Shown: positions 8,678 to 17,732 of the stretch, piece by piece
How the letters are laid out: each line of letters begins with the position of its first letter
Numbering within the stretch: position 1 is the first letter of the stretch
Assembly (NCBI GenBank): GCA_021796115.1
Contig: JAJYOP010000020.1
Location: 1-33,980 of the forward strand
Reading direction: 5' to 3'
DNA from: a bacterium
GTDB taxonomy: Bacteria > Omnitrophota > Gorgyraeia > Duberdicusellales > 4484-171
DNA: 33,980 bases
The notes under the pieces: generated by a model
What the model was told of the DNA's origin: nothing
Database searches by the model: none
The model's input: only the letters and a program-made list of their open reading frames with translations
Program-made: the position numbers and the translations under genes

Positions 8678-10004
8678 TATGCTGTTGCAAATTTTTTGGG
8701 CGGCAGTATTTTTTATTGTCGCAGGAATTGTGTTTTTTACCTATTCCATAGACATATCTCCGCTACTATTCGGTTTCTTCCTGCTTCTTTACGCTAAATA
8801 TTTTAGAAAGATAGAAATATCTATTTCTGCTTTAGATTTGTTTATCCTGGTAGCACTTGCAATTTTAGTTTCCATACTTACAACCGTAACCTTTCGTATA
8901 CCGGGTTACGGTATACCGGCAATCGGTTTTGTAATGCTGGTTACGCTTTTGTTTGATAACCTTGAATTCTCTTTTCTCTTTTCGCTATTTTTCTTTTCTC
9001 TTGGCGCAAGCATTGAGGGAGGAAACCTTACTGTGGGAACCAGCTTGTTCGTCGGCTCGCTAAGCGCGGCATTATTTTCTTACCGAGCCAGAAGAAGGTT
9101 CGAAGTTATAAAAGCAGGCATTCTTGCCGGAGTGATACAGTTTATTGTAGCTTTCTTGATAGAGAAAGTGAAAAACGCCGGTTTTATAACGGGATTCAGG
9201 CCGGACACAGCTCTTCTTGCGCTTTGCTTTATTAACGGTGTAATCGCTATAGCCTTAACCATACTTTTGCCTATTTTTGAATATATGTTCAAGGTTGTGA
9301 CCAGCATATCATTGCTTGAGCTCTCCGATCTTAACCATCCGTTATTAAGAAGATTAATTTTAGAAGCGCCGGGAACTTATCAGCATTCATTGGTAGTTGC
9401 AAATTTAAGTGAAGCCGCCGCTGAAAGTATAGGCGCTAACTCTCTTTTAGCGAGAGTCGGCGCATATTATCATGATGTAGGAAAAATGATTAAGCCAAAT
9501 TATTTTGTCGAGAATATCGTGGGTTATAAAGACATCCATAAGGATTTAAAGCCCTCGATGAGTAAATTGATCATAACCAATCACGTCAAAGATGGTATCG
9601 AGCTTGCCCATAAATACCACGTCAATCCGAAAATAATAAACTTTATTACCGAACATCACGGAAGAACACTGGTTTATTATTTCTACCAAAGGGCCAAAGA
9701 GCTTGAGCCAGGTACGGAACACGAAGAGGACTACCGTTATCCCGGCCCCCGGCCACACAGCAAAGAAACGGCAATCGTGGCTCTGGCTGATACAATTGAA
9801 GCGCTTTCGCGCACGCTTGACGAACCCACACCCTCAAGAATAGAAGAAATGGTAAAAGAAGTTGTGCGAAAAAGATTTACGGAGGGGGAGCTTGATGAAA
9901 GTAGTTTAACTCTTAAAGACCTTGAAAAGATAACCCAGAAATTTACCCACGTCCTTAATGCGCTGTTTCATACCCGCATAAATTATCCAAAAGATGAACA
10001 GTAA
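8646..10004 (+). CDS. 7TM-HD family membrane HD phosphohydrolase (PgpH/YqfF-like)
   Basis: Multiple TM segments then HPLLRRLILEAPGTYQHSLVVANLSEAAAESIGANSLLARVGAYYHDVGKM; the start may be ATG 8679, just after the phoH stop. Confidence 0.92.
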   Translation: MKIHIEKKQLNMLLQIFWAAVFFIVAGIVFFTYSIDISPLLFGFFLLLYAKYFRKIEISISALDLFILVALAILVSILTTVTFRIPGYGIPAIGFVMLVTLLFDNLEFSFLFSLFFFSLGASIEGGNLTVGTSLFVGSLSAALFSYRARRRFEVIKAGILAGVIQFIVAFLIEKVKNAGFITGFRPDTALLALCFINGVIAIALTILLPIFEYMFKVVTSISLLELSDLNHPLLRRLILEAPGTYQHSLVVANLSEAAAESIGANSLLARVGAYYHDVGKMIKPNYFVENIVGYKDIHKDLKPSMSKLIITNHVKDGIELAHKYHVNPKIINFITEHHGRTLVYYFYQRAKELEPGTEHEEDYRYPGPRPHSKETAIVALADTIEALSRTLDEPTPSRIEEMVKEVVRKRFTEGELDESSLTLKDLEKITQKFTHVLNALFHTRINYPKDEQ

Positions 10005-10488
10005 AAGACAAAGCCTAAAGCCAGAAAATAATCAAAATTCAGAAATAACCTCCCGGCAGAAGATTAAAAATATAAATATAAAAAAAATCAATCTAATTCT
10101 TAAAGAAGTCTTTTTTCTGCTTAATGAGCCGCGTGCGAAGGTTTCAATTCTTTTCTGTGATAATAAATTTATCAGTAAATTGAATAAGAAATTTTTTAAA
10201 AATATGCGGCCAACTGACGTAATCGCTTTTCCTCTGCAGGATAAGCTTCAAAAAGATTATCTTGGTGAAATAGTTATATCTGTAGAGCAGGCAGAAAAAG
10301 CTTGCCCTTATTATGGCAAGAAATGGCAGGAGGAGTTAATGCTTTATCTTATCCACGGCATCCTGCATCTCTTGGGTTATGATGATACAAAAGCAAAAGA
10401 AAAACTGATAATGGATAGAAAACAGGAAAGAATTCTACAAAGGTTGGTTGAGGCTGATTCAAATTTAATCTATTCAATAGACAGATAG
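9994..10488 (+). CDS. ybeY: Endoribonuclease YbeY (rRNA maturation factor)
   Basis: RPTDVIAFPLQ; metal motif HGILHLLGYDD. Confidence 0.95.
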   Translation: MNSKRQSLKPENNQNSEITSRQKIKNINIKKINLILKEVFFLLNEPRAKVSILFCDNKFISKLNKKFFKNMRPTDVIAFPLQDKLQKDYLGEIVISVEQAEKACPYYGKKWQEELMLYLIHGILHLLGYDDTKAKEKLIMDRKQERILQRLVEADSNLIYSIDR

Positions 10489-10498
10489 GCATAAATTT

Positions 10499-11221
10499 AT
10501 GATTGCAAAAGACATCGGTTTTTTAATGAAACGCCACAACTTCCGGGAAACCAGTGTTATCGCTTCTTTCTATACGAAGAAATTCGGGAAAATTACCGGA
10601 ATTTTAAAAGGTTTTTATACTCCCAAAAAAGAATTTTCTTCTAACCTAGATATATTTACTCTCAATGAACTTGTTTTTTATCCCAAAAAAAGCGATATCT
10701 GGCTGGTTTCGTTTGTTGATTTAGTGCGCGATTATGCTTTTTTGCGAAAAAATATTAAAGCTGCCACTGCGGCATCAGTTTTTATTAATCTTACCGACAA
10801 AGCCTTAGGTGCTTGGGATAAAAATGCAGAGGTATTTAATCTGATCAAAGAAGCACTTTCTTTTTTGGAGAAAGAAGATACGCATAGAGTGTTATATGTA
10901 TTTTTGGTAAAATTCCTGACACTTTCCGGTTTTAAGCCGGAATTCGGAAAGTGTCTTAATTGCCATAAGCCAATTGATGAAGAAACGTTTTTTAGCGTAC
11001 TTAGAGGAGGGCTTATTTGTAAAAAATGCAGCAACAAAGAGCATGACTTAAGGAGAATAGGCCGGGAGACTATTGCTTCAATATTCTATATGCAAAATAA
11101 TGATTTTATTATCGCTCTTCGCTTAAATCCTACAGAGGAATGCGAAAAGGAGATTTTATTTATTTTAAGGGAGTTTTTGTGCTACCATTTGGAGTTCGAT
11201 ATTTTGCCTATGAGTTCATAA
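10499..11221 (+). CDS. recO: DNA repair protein RecO
   Basis: DIGFLMKRHNFRETSVIASFYTKKFGKITGILKG; Zn motif CLNC...CKKC. Confidence 0.93.
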   Translation: MIAKDIGFLMKRHNFRETSVIASFYTKKFGKITGILKGFYTPKKEFSSNLDIFTLNELVFYPKKSDIWLVSFVDLVRDYAFLRKNIKAATAASVFINLTDKALGAWDKNAEVFNLIKEALSFLEKEDTHRVLYVFLVKFLTLSGFKPEFGKCLNCHKPIDEETFFSVLRGGLICKKCSNKEHDLRRIGRETIASIFYMQNNDFIIALRLNPTEECEKEILFILREFLCYHLEFDILPMSS

Positions 11222-11227
11222 AAACTT

Positions 11228-11236
11228 TGGTATAAT
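11228..11236 (+). promoter_or_regulatory. Extended -10 (TGgTATAAT) immediately upstream of queF
   Basis: tggtataat, then 6 nt, then ATG at 11243; no SD. Confidence 0.65.
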
Positions 11237-11242
11237 GCCCAT

Positions 11243-11674
11243 ATGATTTATCCGGATAGATACGTAGATCCACTGGAGAAAAAGGCGAAAAAAACAAGCG
11301 GAGAGACTTTTCTGCCCAAACACATAGATGCTTCGATTCTGCAAGCGATTCGCTATGAGTATCCCAAGCAAAGAACCAATGTAGAATTGAGCACTGAAGA
11401 GTTTACTTCTATTTGCCCGTTTTCCGGCCTGCCGGATTTTGCAATAATTACGATAAATTATGTTCCGCGCCAAAAACTTATTGAATTGAAATCTCTGAAA
11501 TATTATTTATATTCCTACCGTAATGTAAAAATTTATAATGAGCACGTCGTTAATCAAATTCTTAAAGATTTAAAGAAAATACTCAATCCTTACGAAATCT
11601 GCATAACCGGATCGTTTACTTCAAGGGGCGGTATAAAGAACAAAGTTTATGCCTCTTATAAATCCGGCAGATAA
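11243..11674 (+). CDS. queF: NADPH-dependent 7-cyano-7-deazaguanine (preQ0) reductase QueF
   Basis: 143 aa; CPFSGLPDFAIITINYVPRQKLIELKSLKYYLYSYRN...NEHVVNQIL. Confidence 0.95.
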   Translation: MIYPDRYVDPLEKKAKKTSGETFLPKHIDASILQAIRYEYPKQRTNVELSTEEFTSICPFSGLPDFAIITINYVPRQKLIELKSLKYYLYSYRNVKIYNEHVVNQILKDLKKILNPYEICITGSFTSRGGIKNKVYASYKSGR

Positions 11675-11691
11675 TTTTTTAAAATTCAGCA

Positions 11692-13401
11692 ATGAAAAAT
11701 CAGGAAGTAGCTAGGATATTTCGAGAGATAGCGAAAATATTAGAGCTTAAAGGCGAAAATGTTTTTCGTATCAGGGCTTATGAGCATGCGGCTCAAAGCC
11801 TGGATAATCTTGAAGACGCCATTGAGGTAGTCGCAGGAAAAGGCGCACTTAAAGAAATTCCCGGTATCGGCGCCGACCTGGCGGAGAAGATTAAAGAAAT
11901 AATAAAGACCGGCAAACTCAAATATTTGGATGAGCTCAAAAAAAAGATGCCAGACGGCCTCGTGAAAATGATGGAGATACCTTCGCTTGGCCCCAAGACG
12001 GTTAAAAAGCTCTACGAAGAATTAAAGATAGATTCGGTAGAAAAACTGGAAAAGGCAGTCCGGGAAGGTAAATTAAAAAACCTTGAAGGCATAAGAGAAA
12101 AAACCGAGGAAAACATCTTAAGGGGAATCGGCCTCATAAAAAAAGGCGCATCGAGACAACCGATTAATTTTGCGCTTAATGTAGCAAAAACTTTTCTCGA
12201 TAGCTTAAAGGTAATGGAAGAGATAGATAAAATCGAAGTTGCCGGCTCTTTACGCCGGCAGAAAGACACAGTAAAAGATATCGATATACTAATTACCTCA
12301 AAAAATCCTAAACCGATAATGGATAAATTCGTCACGCTCCCTTTAGTAAAAGAAATTTTAGCCCATGGCGAGACCAAATCTTCGATAGTCGCAAAAGAAA
12401 ATAACATGCAGGTAGATTTACGGGTTGTCGAAGATAATAGCTTTGGCGCAGCTCTCTTGTATTTTACCGGTTCAAAAGAATTTAATATTAAATTGCGCCA
12501 GTTAGCAATTAAAAAGGGCTTAAAAGTAAATGAATACGGGGTTTTTAGAGGTAATAAAAAGCTTGCCGGAAAAACCGAAAAGGATATCTTTTCTTTGTTT
12601 AAAATGGATTACATTCCCCCGGAATTAAGAGAGGATCGAGGGGAGATAGATGCGGCTATTTGCGGAAAATTACCAAAACTGGTTGGGCTAAAAGATATTA
12701 AAGGTGATTTTCATGTTCATTCAAAGTATAGCGACGGACTATCTTCTATTGAAGAAATCGCAAAAAAAATCGAAACCTACAATTATGAATATGTGGCAAT
12801 ATGCGACCATTCCCAAAGCCTTAAAGTTGCCGGCGGCCTTTCTAAGGAAGAAGTCTATAAAAAACTAAAGGAGATTGAAAAAATTAACAAAGAAAGTAAA
12901 GTCCGCATTCTAAGCGGAACAGAGGTTGACATAACTTCAGATGGGGGAATTGATTATTCGGAAAGTATTTTAAAAGAATTTGATGTGGTTATTGCAGCAA
13001 TTCATACTGGATTTAAGCAAACAAGAGTTCAACTTACAAAAAGAATTACCAGTGCCTGCAAAAATAAATACGTAAATATTATCGCGCATCCCACAGGAAG
13101 ATTATGGGGGGTTCGCGAGCCATACGATATCGATATTGACGAGATTTGCAAAGCCGCTAAAGATAACCAGGTTGCTCTGGAAATTAATTGTTATCCGCAG
13201 AGGCTCGACCTTAGCGATGCGAATGTGATGCACGCAAAGAAAAAAGGCGTTAAATTTGCTTTAGGCACAGATAGCCATCAATTAGACCAGCTACGGTCAA
13301 TGGGATTAGGTTTAAGCGTTGCCAGAAGAGGATGGCTTACGAAAACGGATATTATAAATTGCCTTAATTTTGATAAACTGATGGAGTGGCTGAAGAAATA
13401 A
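11692..13401 (+). CDS. polX: Family X DNA polymerase with C-terminal PHP domain
   Basis: 569 aa; IPGIGADLAEKIKEI, VAGSLRRQKDTVKDIDILITS, GDFHVHSKYSDG, LGTDSH. Confidence 0.95.
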   Translation: MKNQEVARIFREIAKILELKGENVFRIRAYEHAAQSLDNLEDAIEVVAGKGALKEIPGIGADLAEKIKEIIKTGKLKYLDELKKKMPDGLVKMMEIPSLGPKTVKKLYEELKIDSVEKLEKAVREGKLKNLEGIREKTEENILRGIGLIKKGASRQPINFALNVAKTFLDSLKVMEEIDKIEVAGSLRRQKDTVKDIDILITSKNPKPIMDKFVTLPLVKEILAHGETKSSIVAKENNMQVDLRVVEDNSFGAALLYFTGSKEFNIKLRQLAIKKGLKVNEYGVFRGNKKLAGKTEKDIFSLFKMDYIPPELREDRGEIDAAICGKLPKLVGLKDIKGDFHVHSKYSDGLSSIEEIAKKIETYNYEYVAICDHSQSLKVAGGLSKEEVYKKLKEIEKINKESKVRILSGTEVDITSDGGIDYSESILKEFDVVIAAIHTGFKQTRVQLTKRITSACKNKYVNIIAHPTGRLWGVREPYDIDIDEICKAAKDNQVALEINCYPQRLDLSDANVMHAKKKGVKFALGTDSHQLDQLRSMGLGLSVARRGWLTKTDIINCLNFDKLMEWLKK

Positions 13402-13408
13402 GCATACC

Positions 13409-13417
13409 TGCTATAAT
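13409..13417 (+). promoter_or_regulatory. Extended -10 (TGcTATAAT) immediately upstream of panB
   Basis: tgctataat, then 5 nt, then ATG at 13423; no SD. Confidence 0.65.
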
Positions 13418-13422
13418 ATATT

Positions 13423-14301
13423 ATGAATAAACTAACCCCGCAAGACATTTTAGCTGACAAGGGCAAAAGAAAAATTACGATGTTGACCTGCTACGATTAT
13501 TCTTTTGCGCAAATTTTAGATGAAGCGAATATTGATATAATTTTAGTCGGTGATTCTTTGGCAAACGTAATCCTGGGGCTTGATGAGACAAGTAAGGTAA
13601 GCTTTACGGAAATGCTTAATCATACTAAAGCCGTAGCCAAGGCAGTTAAACATAGTTTAATCATAGCGGACATGCCTTATTTAAGTTATCAGATAAATCC
13701 CAAAAAAAGCATCAATTATGCAAAAAAGTTTATTGCCGGCGGAGCTGAAGCCGTCAAAATTGAGTGGTTTTCGGGAAATGCTTCAACAACTAAAGGTAAA
13801 GAATGTATTTATGTAATAAAAAATCTCATTAAAAATAAAATTCCGGTTATGGGCCATATCGGTTTAACTCCACAGACTGCATCTTCACTTGGCGGCTATA
13901 AGGTTCAAGGCAAAGATAAGGATTCGGCTCTAATGCTTATAAAAGAAGCAAAAATATTACAAGATTTAGGAGTTTTCAGCATTGTTCTAGAGTGTATTCC
14001 TTATCAAATTTCGCGCCTCATTACCAAAGAGTTGAAGATCCCGACTATCGGCATTGGCGCAGGCAAATTTTGCGATGGACAAGTATTGGTTCTCTACGAT
14101 TTTCTCGGATTATATAAAAAAATAAAACCAAGATTTGTACGAAGCTATAAAGACCTTTCTTCGGAAATAAAAGTAGCAATAGGTAAATTTATCAAAGAAG
14201 TAACAAACGGTGATTTTCCCAATAGAGAAGAGAGTTTTTCAATGAAAGAGGACGAATGGAGAGCTTTAGCGAAAAATCTTCGCTTGGATGATACGCTCTA
14301 A
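13423..14301 (+). CDS. panB: 3-methyl-2-oxobutanoate hydroxymethyltransferase
   Basis: MLTCYDYSFAQILDEANIDIILVGDSLANVILG; PVMGHIGLTPQTASSLGGYKVQGK; PTIGIGAGKFCDGQVLVLYD. Confidence 0.96.
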   Translation: MNKLTPQDILADKGKRKITMLTCYDYSFAQILDEANIDIILVGDSLANVILGLDETSKVSFTEMLNHTKAVAKAVKHSLIIADMPYLSYQINPKKSINYAKKFIAGGAEAVKIEWFSGNASTTKGKECIYVIKNLIKNKIPVMGHIGLTPQTASSLGGYKVQGKDKDSALMLIKEAKILQDLGVFSIVLECIPYQISRLITKELKIPTIGIGAGKFCDGQVLVLYDFLGLYKKIKPRFVRSYKDLSSEIKVAIGKFIKEVTNGDFPNREESFSMKEDEWRALAKNLRLDDTL

Positions 14302-14314
14302 GTTTTTGTTTAGA

Positions 14315-14343
14315 TTGACATTTTATTCAACAATTTCTATAAT
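14315..14343 (+). promoter_or_regulatory. Consensus sigma70-type promoter TTGACA-17 bp-TATAAT
   Basis: TTGACA 14315-14320, TATAAT 14338-14343, 17-nt spacer; SD gggagg before ATG 14381. Confidence 0.85.
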
Positions 14344-14380
14344 AGTTGCAGCATCTTTCACCTTTTCTTAAGGGAGGATA

Positions 14381-15127
14381 ATGAAAAAAATATTAATACT
14401 GATAAGCATTTTTCCATTACTTTTTGCTGCCAATATTTGTTTTGCAGAAATTGATTCTACCTCCACTAACCATTCCGGTTGGGACTCTTCCCTTGAGGAT
14501 GAACTTAATAGCATCGGAATAAACACAAGCATGCTTACTGGGGATATGAGTAATTTTCGCGATGGAGACTTTAGGCTTACGGATAAAATTATTCGCGCGA
14601 TTATGTCCGATAAATTGCTTAAAAATAACCTCGAAGCCAGAACAAATTTACAGCAAGAAATCAATAAAAATGCGACATTGGTTTTTCCCTGGAGTAATAG
14701 CGGGCTTGTGAAGTTAGTCAATGAAAATGGCAAATTATGGGCAGAGTTGCGTCAAGATAACGGAGAAAATACCAGCCTTAGCCAGGGTATTATTTTTAAA
14801 AATAGCAATGCCTCGCTTAAATTCGATTTAGAGATAATAAAGGTTAATTCTAATGATGTGCTGGAAATATTAATCGATAATCTTTTAACTACGGCGGACG
14901 AGCCGGAGCTAGTTGTTGCTTCCTATAAATTATCGAATCTTTCCGGAACAAATCAATTTGTCGTAGATCTTTCTCGCAACAGGCAATTTACGGCAGCTTT
15001 AGCAGAATTAAAAAATAAACCAAAACAAGACCAGCCTATGGTGGATGTAGTTTTTCGCCTGACAGGGAGTAAAAATAAAGCAGAACCGACAATAATACGT
15101 TTAGGTAACCTACAAATTGCCTATTGA
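14381..15127 (+). CDS. Secreted protein of unknown function
   Basis: 248 aa; Sec signal MKKILILISIFPLLFAANICFA; good SD. Confidence 0.8.
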   Translation: MKKILILISIFPLLFAANICFAEIDSTSTNHSGWDSSLEDELNSIGINTSMLTGDMSNFRDGDFRLTDKIIRAIMSDKLLKNNLEARTNLQQEINKNATLVFPWSNSGLVKLVNENGKLWAELRQDNGENTSLSQGIIFKNSNASLKFDLEIIKVNSNDVLEILIDNLLTTADEPELVVASYKLSNLSGTNQFVVDLSRNRQFTAALAELKNKPKQDQPMVDVVFRLTGSKNKAEPTIIRLGNLQIAY

Positions 15128-15198
15128 TATTTGTATTAATAATAATCTTGCCAAGTAATATTTTTATCGAGGTAATATTTCCAAATATGAATAAAATA

Positions 15199-15226
15199 TT
15201 GACTTTGGTTATGTTAGATATAAAAT
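15199..15226 (+). promoter_or_regulatory. Candidate promoter TTGACT-16 bp-TAAAAT upstream of the hxs-like operon
   Basis: TTGACT 15199-15204, TAAAAT 15221-15226; SD aaaggaggt before ATG 15272. Confidence 0.6.
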
Positions 15227-15271
15227 AAAATTAAATATGACTAAATTTTATCTTCAAGAAAGGAGGTAATA

Positions 15272-15697
15272 ATGACGAAAAAAATTTTTATTATTTTTAT
15301 TAATGTGGGAATCTTTTTTACTATGTTTTTGTCATCCCTGGCTTTTAGTCAGGAAACGCTGACTATTACTACTTATTATCCTGCACCATTTGGCGTATAT
15401 CGCGAATTGCAATTATTAAAGCAAGATCATAACCAGGAAATACGTTTAAATAGCGATAATACTGGCAGCGCAAATATTGAATTACGCTCTCTTACTCCAG
15501 TTGCAAGCGGTACGCCGTACATTGATTTCTCAAATGATAGCGTCAGTGATTTTGATTATCGTCTCATTCTCATGGGCGATGGTGATTTTAGATTTCAGGG
15601 TGGAACCGCAACATTTACCGATAACGCAGGAACCAGCTATGCAAACGTTAGGGCCGCGGAATTCTGGATATGCTCCGGCGCTGTAACCGCACCTTAA
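15272..15697 (+). CDS. Secreted protein with N-terminal QETLTITTYYPAPFGVYRELQ motif; function unknown
   Basis: 141 aa; signal peptide followed by the TTYYPxPxGVYxEL motif that I associate with Omnitrophota secreted proteins. Confidence 0.75.
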   Translation: MTKKIFIIFINVGIFFTMFLSSLAFSQETLTITTYYPAPFGVYRELQLLKQDHNQEIRLNSDNTGSANIELRSLTPVASGTPYIDFSNDSVSDFDYRLILMGDGDFRFQGGTATFTDNAGTSYANVRAAEFWICSGAVTAP

Positions 15698-15713
15698 AAG
15701 AGACTAATCCGCT

Positions 15714-16103
15714 ATGCAAAAAATTTTAGAAAAAGCTGATGGCGGAATAAAATTGACCATCGAGCCGTCAGTTTATCCGCTTTCCACGGTTTATGCCGCA
15801 GGTTATATATTTCTGGATAAAGCTTATCTTTACGTGGATAAAAACCCTCAAGGCAAGATAATAATCTGGCTTTTTCCAAAAAAGAAAAACGAAAATTTAG
15901 ATACCTTGGGAATGGATTTTTACAACGAACTTCTTAATTACGCGCATTATTTTAGCAGTCTTAAAGTTAATGCCGGTATCGTGAAAGCGCTGATGCAGAG
16001 AGCCTTATTTTCTACTGCCCCATCCTTGGTGAATGAAGCGGGGAAAAAAGAAATCGAGAATTTAATCGGTGAATTACGGGAAAAAGAAGAATCTGACGAC
16101 TAA
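15714..16103 (+). CDS. hxsD: HxsD-like protein (His-Xaa-Ser system)
   Basis: 129 aa; IKLTIEPSVYPLSTVYAAGYIFLDKAYLYVDKNPQGKIIIWLFPKK resembles HxsD; directly upstream of an HxsB-like radical SAM gene. Confidence 0.7.
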   Translation: MQKILEKADGGIKLTIEPSVYPLSTVYAAGYIFLDKAYLYVDKNPQGKIIIWLFPKKKNENLDTLGMDFYNELLNYAHYFSSLKVNAGIVKALMQRALFSTAPSLVNEAGKKEIENLIGELREKEESDD

Positions 16104-16109
16104 AGATAA

Positions 16110-16331
16110 ATGTACCATTTTTTGCAAAAAGTAGACAATAAATTAAAAATTAAATTAAATATTGAAGTATATAATAAAAGCCTGTTCGATCAAATCAGAA
16201 AAGAAGACCCCCGACGTATAAAATCCGTCAAAACAAAAAACGGCTATTTTTTTGTAGAATTAAATGTTAAGAAATCCAAAGATTATCTGGATTTTTTAAA
16301 TTACCTAATTTATCTTGAAAGAAGCAGATAA
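16110..16331 (+). CDS. Small hypothetical protein between hxsD-like and hxsB-like genes
   Basis: 73 aa; spacers of 6 bp and 3 bp to neighbours; no recognised family. Confidence 0.6.
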   Translation: MYHFLQKVDNKLKIKLNIEVYNKSLFDQIRKEDPRRIKSVKTKNGYFFVELNVKKSKDYLDFLNYLIYLERSR

Positions 16332-16334
16332 ATC

Positions 16335-17720
16335 ATGCCTTCAATAGAAAAAGATACTTTTGCCGTACTACCCTTTAGCAGGCGTCCCATAAAAGATAAA
16401 TACCTTGTTTCTAATTTTTTAGGCGGATGGGATTTTCTGACTAAAGATGAGCTAGGTAAATTGAATTCTTTTAAAATAGAAACTGATACACCGCTTGCCA
16501 TGCGGCTCAAGGAAAGAAGTTTATTGGCTGATGAAAATAATCTGGAAGGACTTATAGAAAAGTATAGGAATTTAAACAGTAATCTATTTATTGACACATC
16601 GCTGCATATCGCTGTAGTTACTACCAGATGTAATTTATCCTGCAAATATTGTCAGACAAAGACAAAAAAAGCTGATATGGGCATTAAAGTAGCTGAACGG
16701 GTTTTAAAATATCTTTTCGATGTAAAAAACACATTAGTAAGCCTTGAGCTTCAAGGCGGAGAGGCATTGCTAAATTGGGAAACTACCAAGTTTCTTATAA
16801 AAAATAGTCGCAAGGTAAATAACGGGCAAAAGAACTTGAAAATCACAATCGTTACCAACCTTACGTTATTAGATGACGAAAAAGCAAAATTTCTTACCGA
16901 CTATGATGTAGAGATTTGCGTTTCTTTTGACGGGCCAAAATATTTACACGATAAAAATCGAATTTTTTCAAAGAACAAAGGTACCTATGATAGCGTAAGC
17001 AAGAACATCGAAAAACTTAATCAGAATTTCAAAAGAAATGTATGTTTATTGCCGACAATTACTAAGCATTCTTTAAAATATTCTAAGGAAATAATTGATG
17101 AATACATAAGGAGAGGTCAGGAAAGCATCGCTCTTCGCCCGGTTAATAAAATAGGCAATGCTTGTGTAAATTGGGACGTTCTCGGCTATTCCGCTGACGA
17201 ATTTATTGCTTTTTATAAAAAAGCAATGGATTATATTTTAGAGTTGAACAAAAAAGGCATTTTTGTAAGGGAAAGAATGGCTAATGTAATTTTGCAAAAG
17301 ATTCTTTCTGCTAAAGATCCGCGCTATGCAGATATGATGAATCCTTGCGGCGCTGGCAGGGCACAGATTGTCTATATGCCGAATGGTGACTGTTTTCCGT
17401 GTGATGAAGCAAGAATGCTTGGCGGGGAAGAATTTCTGTTGGGCAATGTTCTTAGGGATGATTATGAAAAATTGGTAAGTAATGAGAGCCTTTTGCATCT
17501 TCTGGAGATGTCGGTCGTAAATCTCTGGGATGGAAATTCCGCATTTTTTCCCTGGACAGGAACCTGCCCTGTGCTAAACTATTCTCAAGAGAATAATTTC
17601 GTGCCCAAGATACATTGTTCTTTTATGCATAAAATATACAACTTCCAGTTTGACTATTTATTTGAAAAAATTCTGGAAAGTAAAGAGAATCTTGAAATAT
17701 TTAAGCACTGGATAAATTAA
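16335..17720 (+). CDS. hxsB: Radical SAM/SPASM peptide maturase, HxsB-like
   Basis: 461 aa; CNLSCKYC (CX3CX2C), LELQGGEALLNW, ISFDGP-type ICVSFDGPKYLHDKNR, C-terminal CGAGRAQIVYMPNGDCFPCDEARM; HxsD-like partner. Confidence 0.75.
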   Translation: MPSIEKDTFAVLPFSRRPIKDKYLVSNFLGGWDFLTKDELGKLNSFKIETDTPLAMRLKERSLLADENNLEGLIEKYRNLNSNLFIDTSLHIAVVTTRCNLSCKYCQTKTKKADMGIKVAERVLKYLFDVKNTLVSLELQGGEALLNWETTKFLIKNSRKVNNGQKNLKITIVTNLTLLDDEKAKFLTDYDVEICVSFDGPKYLHDKNRIFSKNKGTYDSVSKNIEKLNQNFKRNVCLLPTITKHSLKYSKEIIDEYIRRGQESIALRPVNKIGNACVNWDVLGYSADEFIAFYKKAMDYILELNKKGIFVRERMANVILQKILSAKDPRYADMMNPCGAGRAQIVYMPNGDCFPCDEARMLGGEEFLLGNVLRDDYEKLVSNESLLHLLEMSVVNLWDGNSAFFPWTGTCPVLNYSQENNFVPKIHCSFMHKIYNFQFDYLFEKILESKENLEIFKHWIN

Positions 17721-17732
17721 TAGGAGGAATGA

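Noticed and set aside
13400-14301. Considered whether panB/queF/polX form a specialised pathway operon
   Set aside because: panB and queF have their own -10 elements, and these are common housekeeping genes with unrelated roles.
15477-15686. Alternate-frame 69-aa ORF inside the TTYYP protein gene as a second small peptide
   Set aside because: No SD or conserved feature; the main frame has a strong SD and signal peptide.
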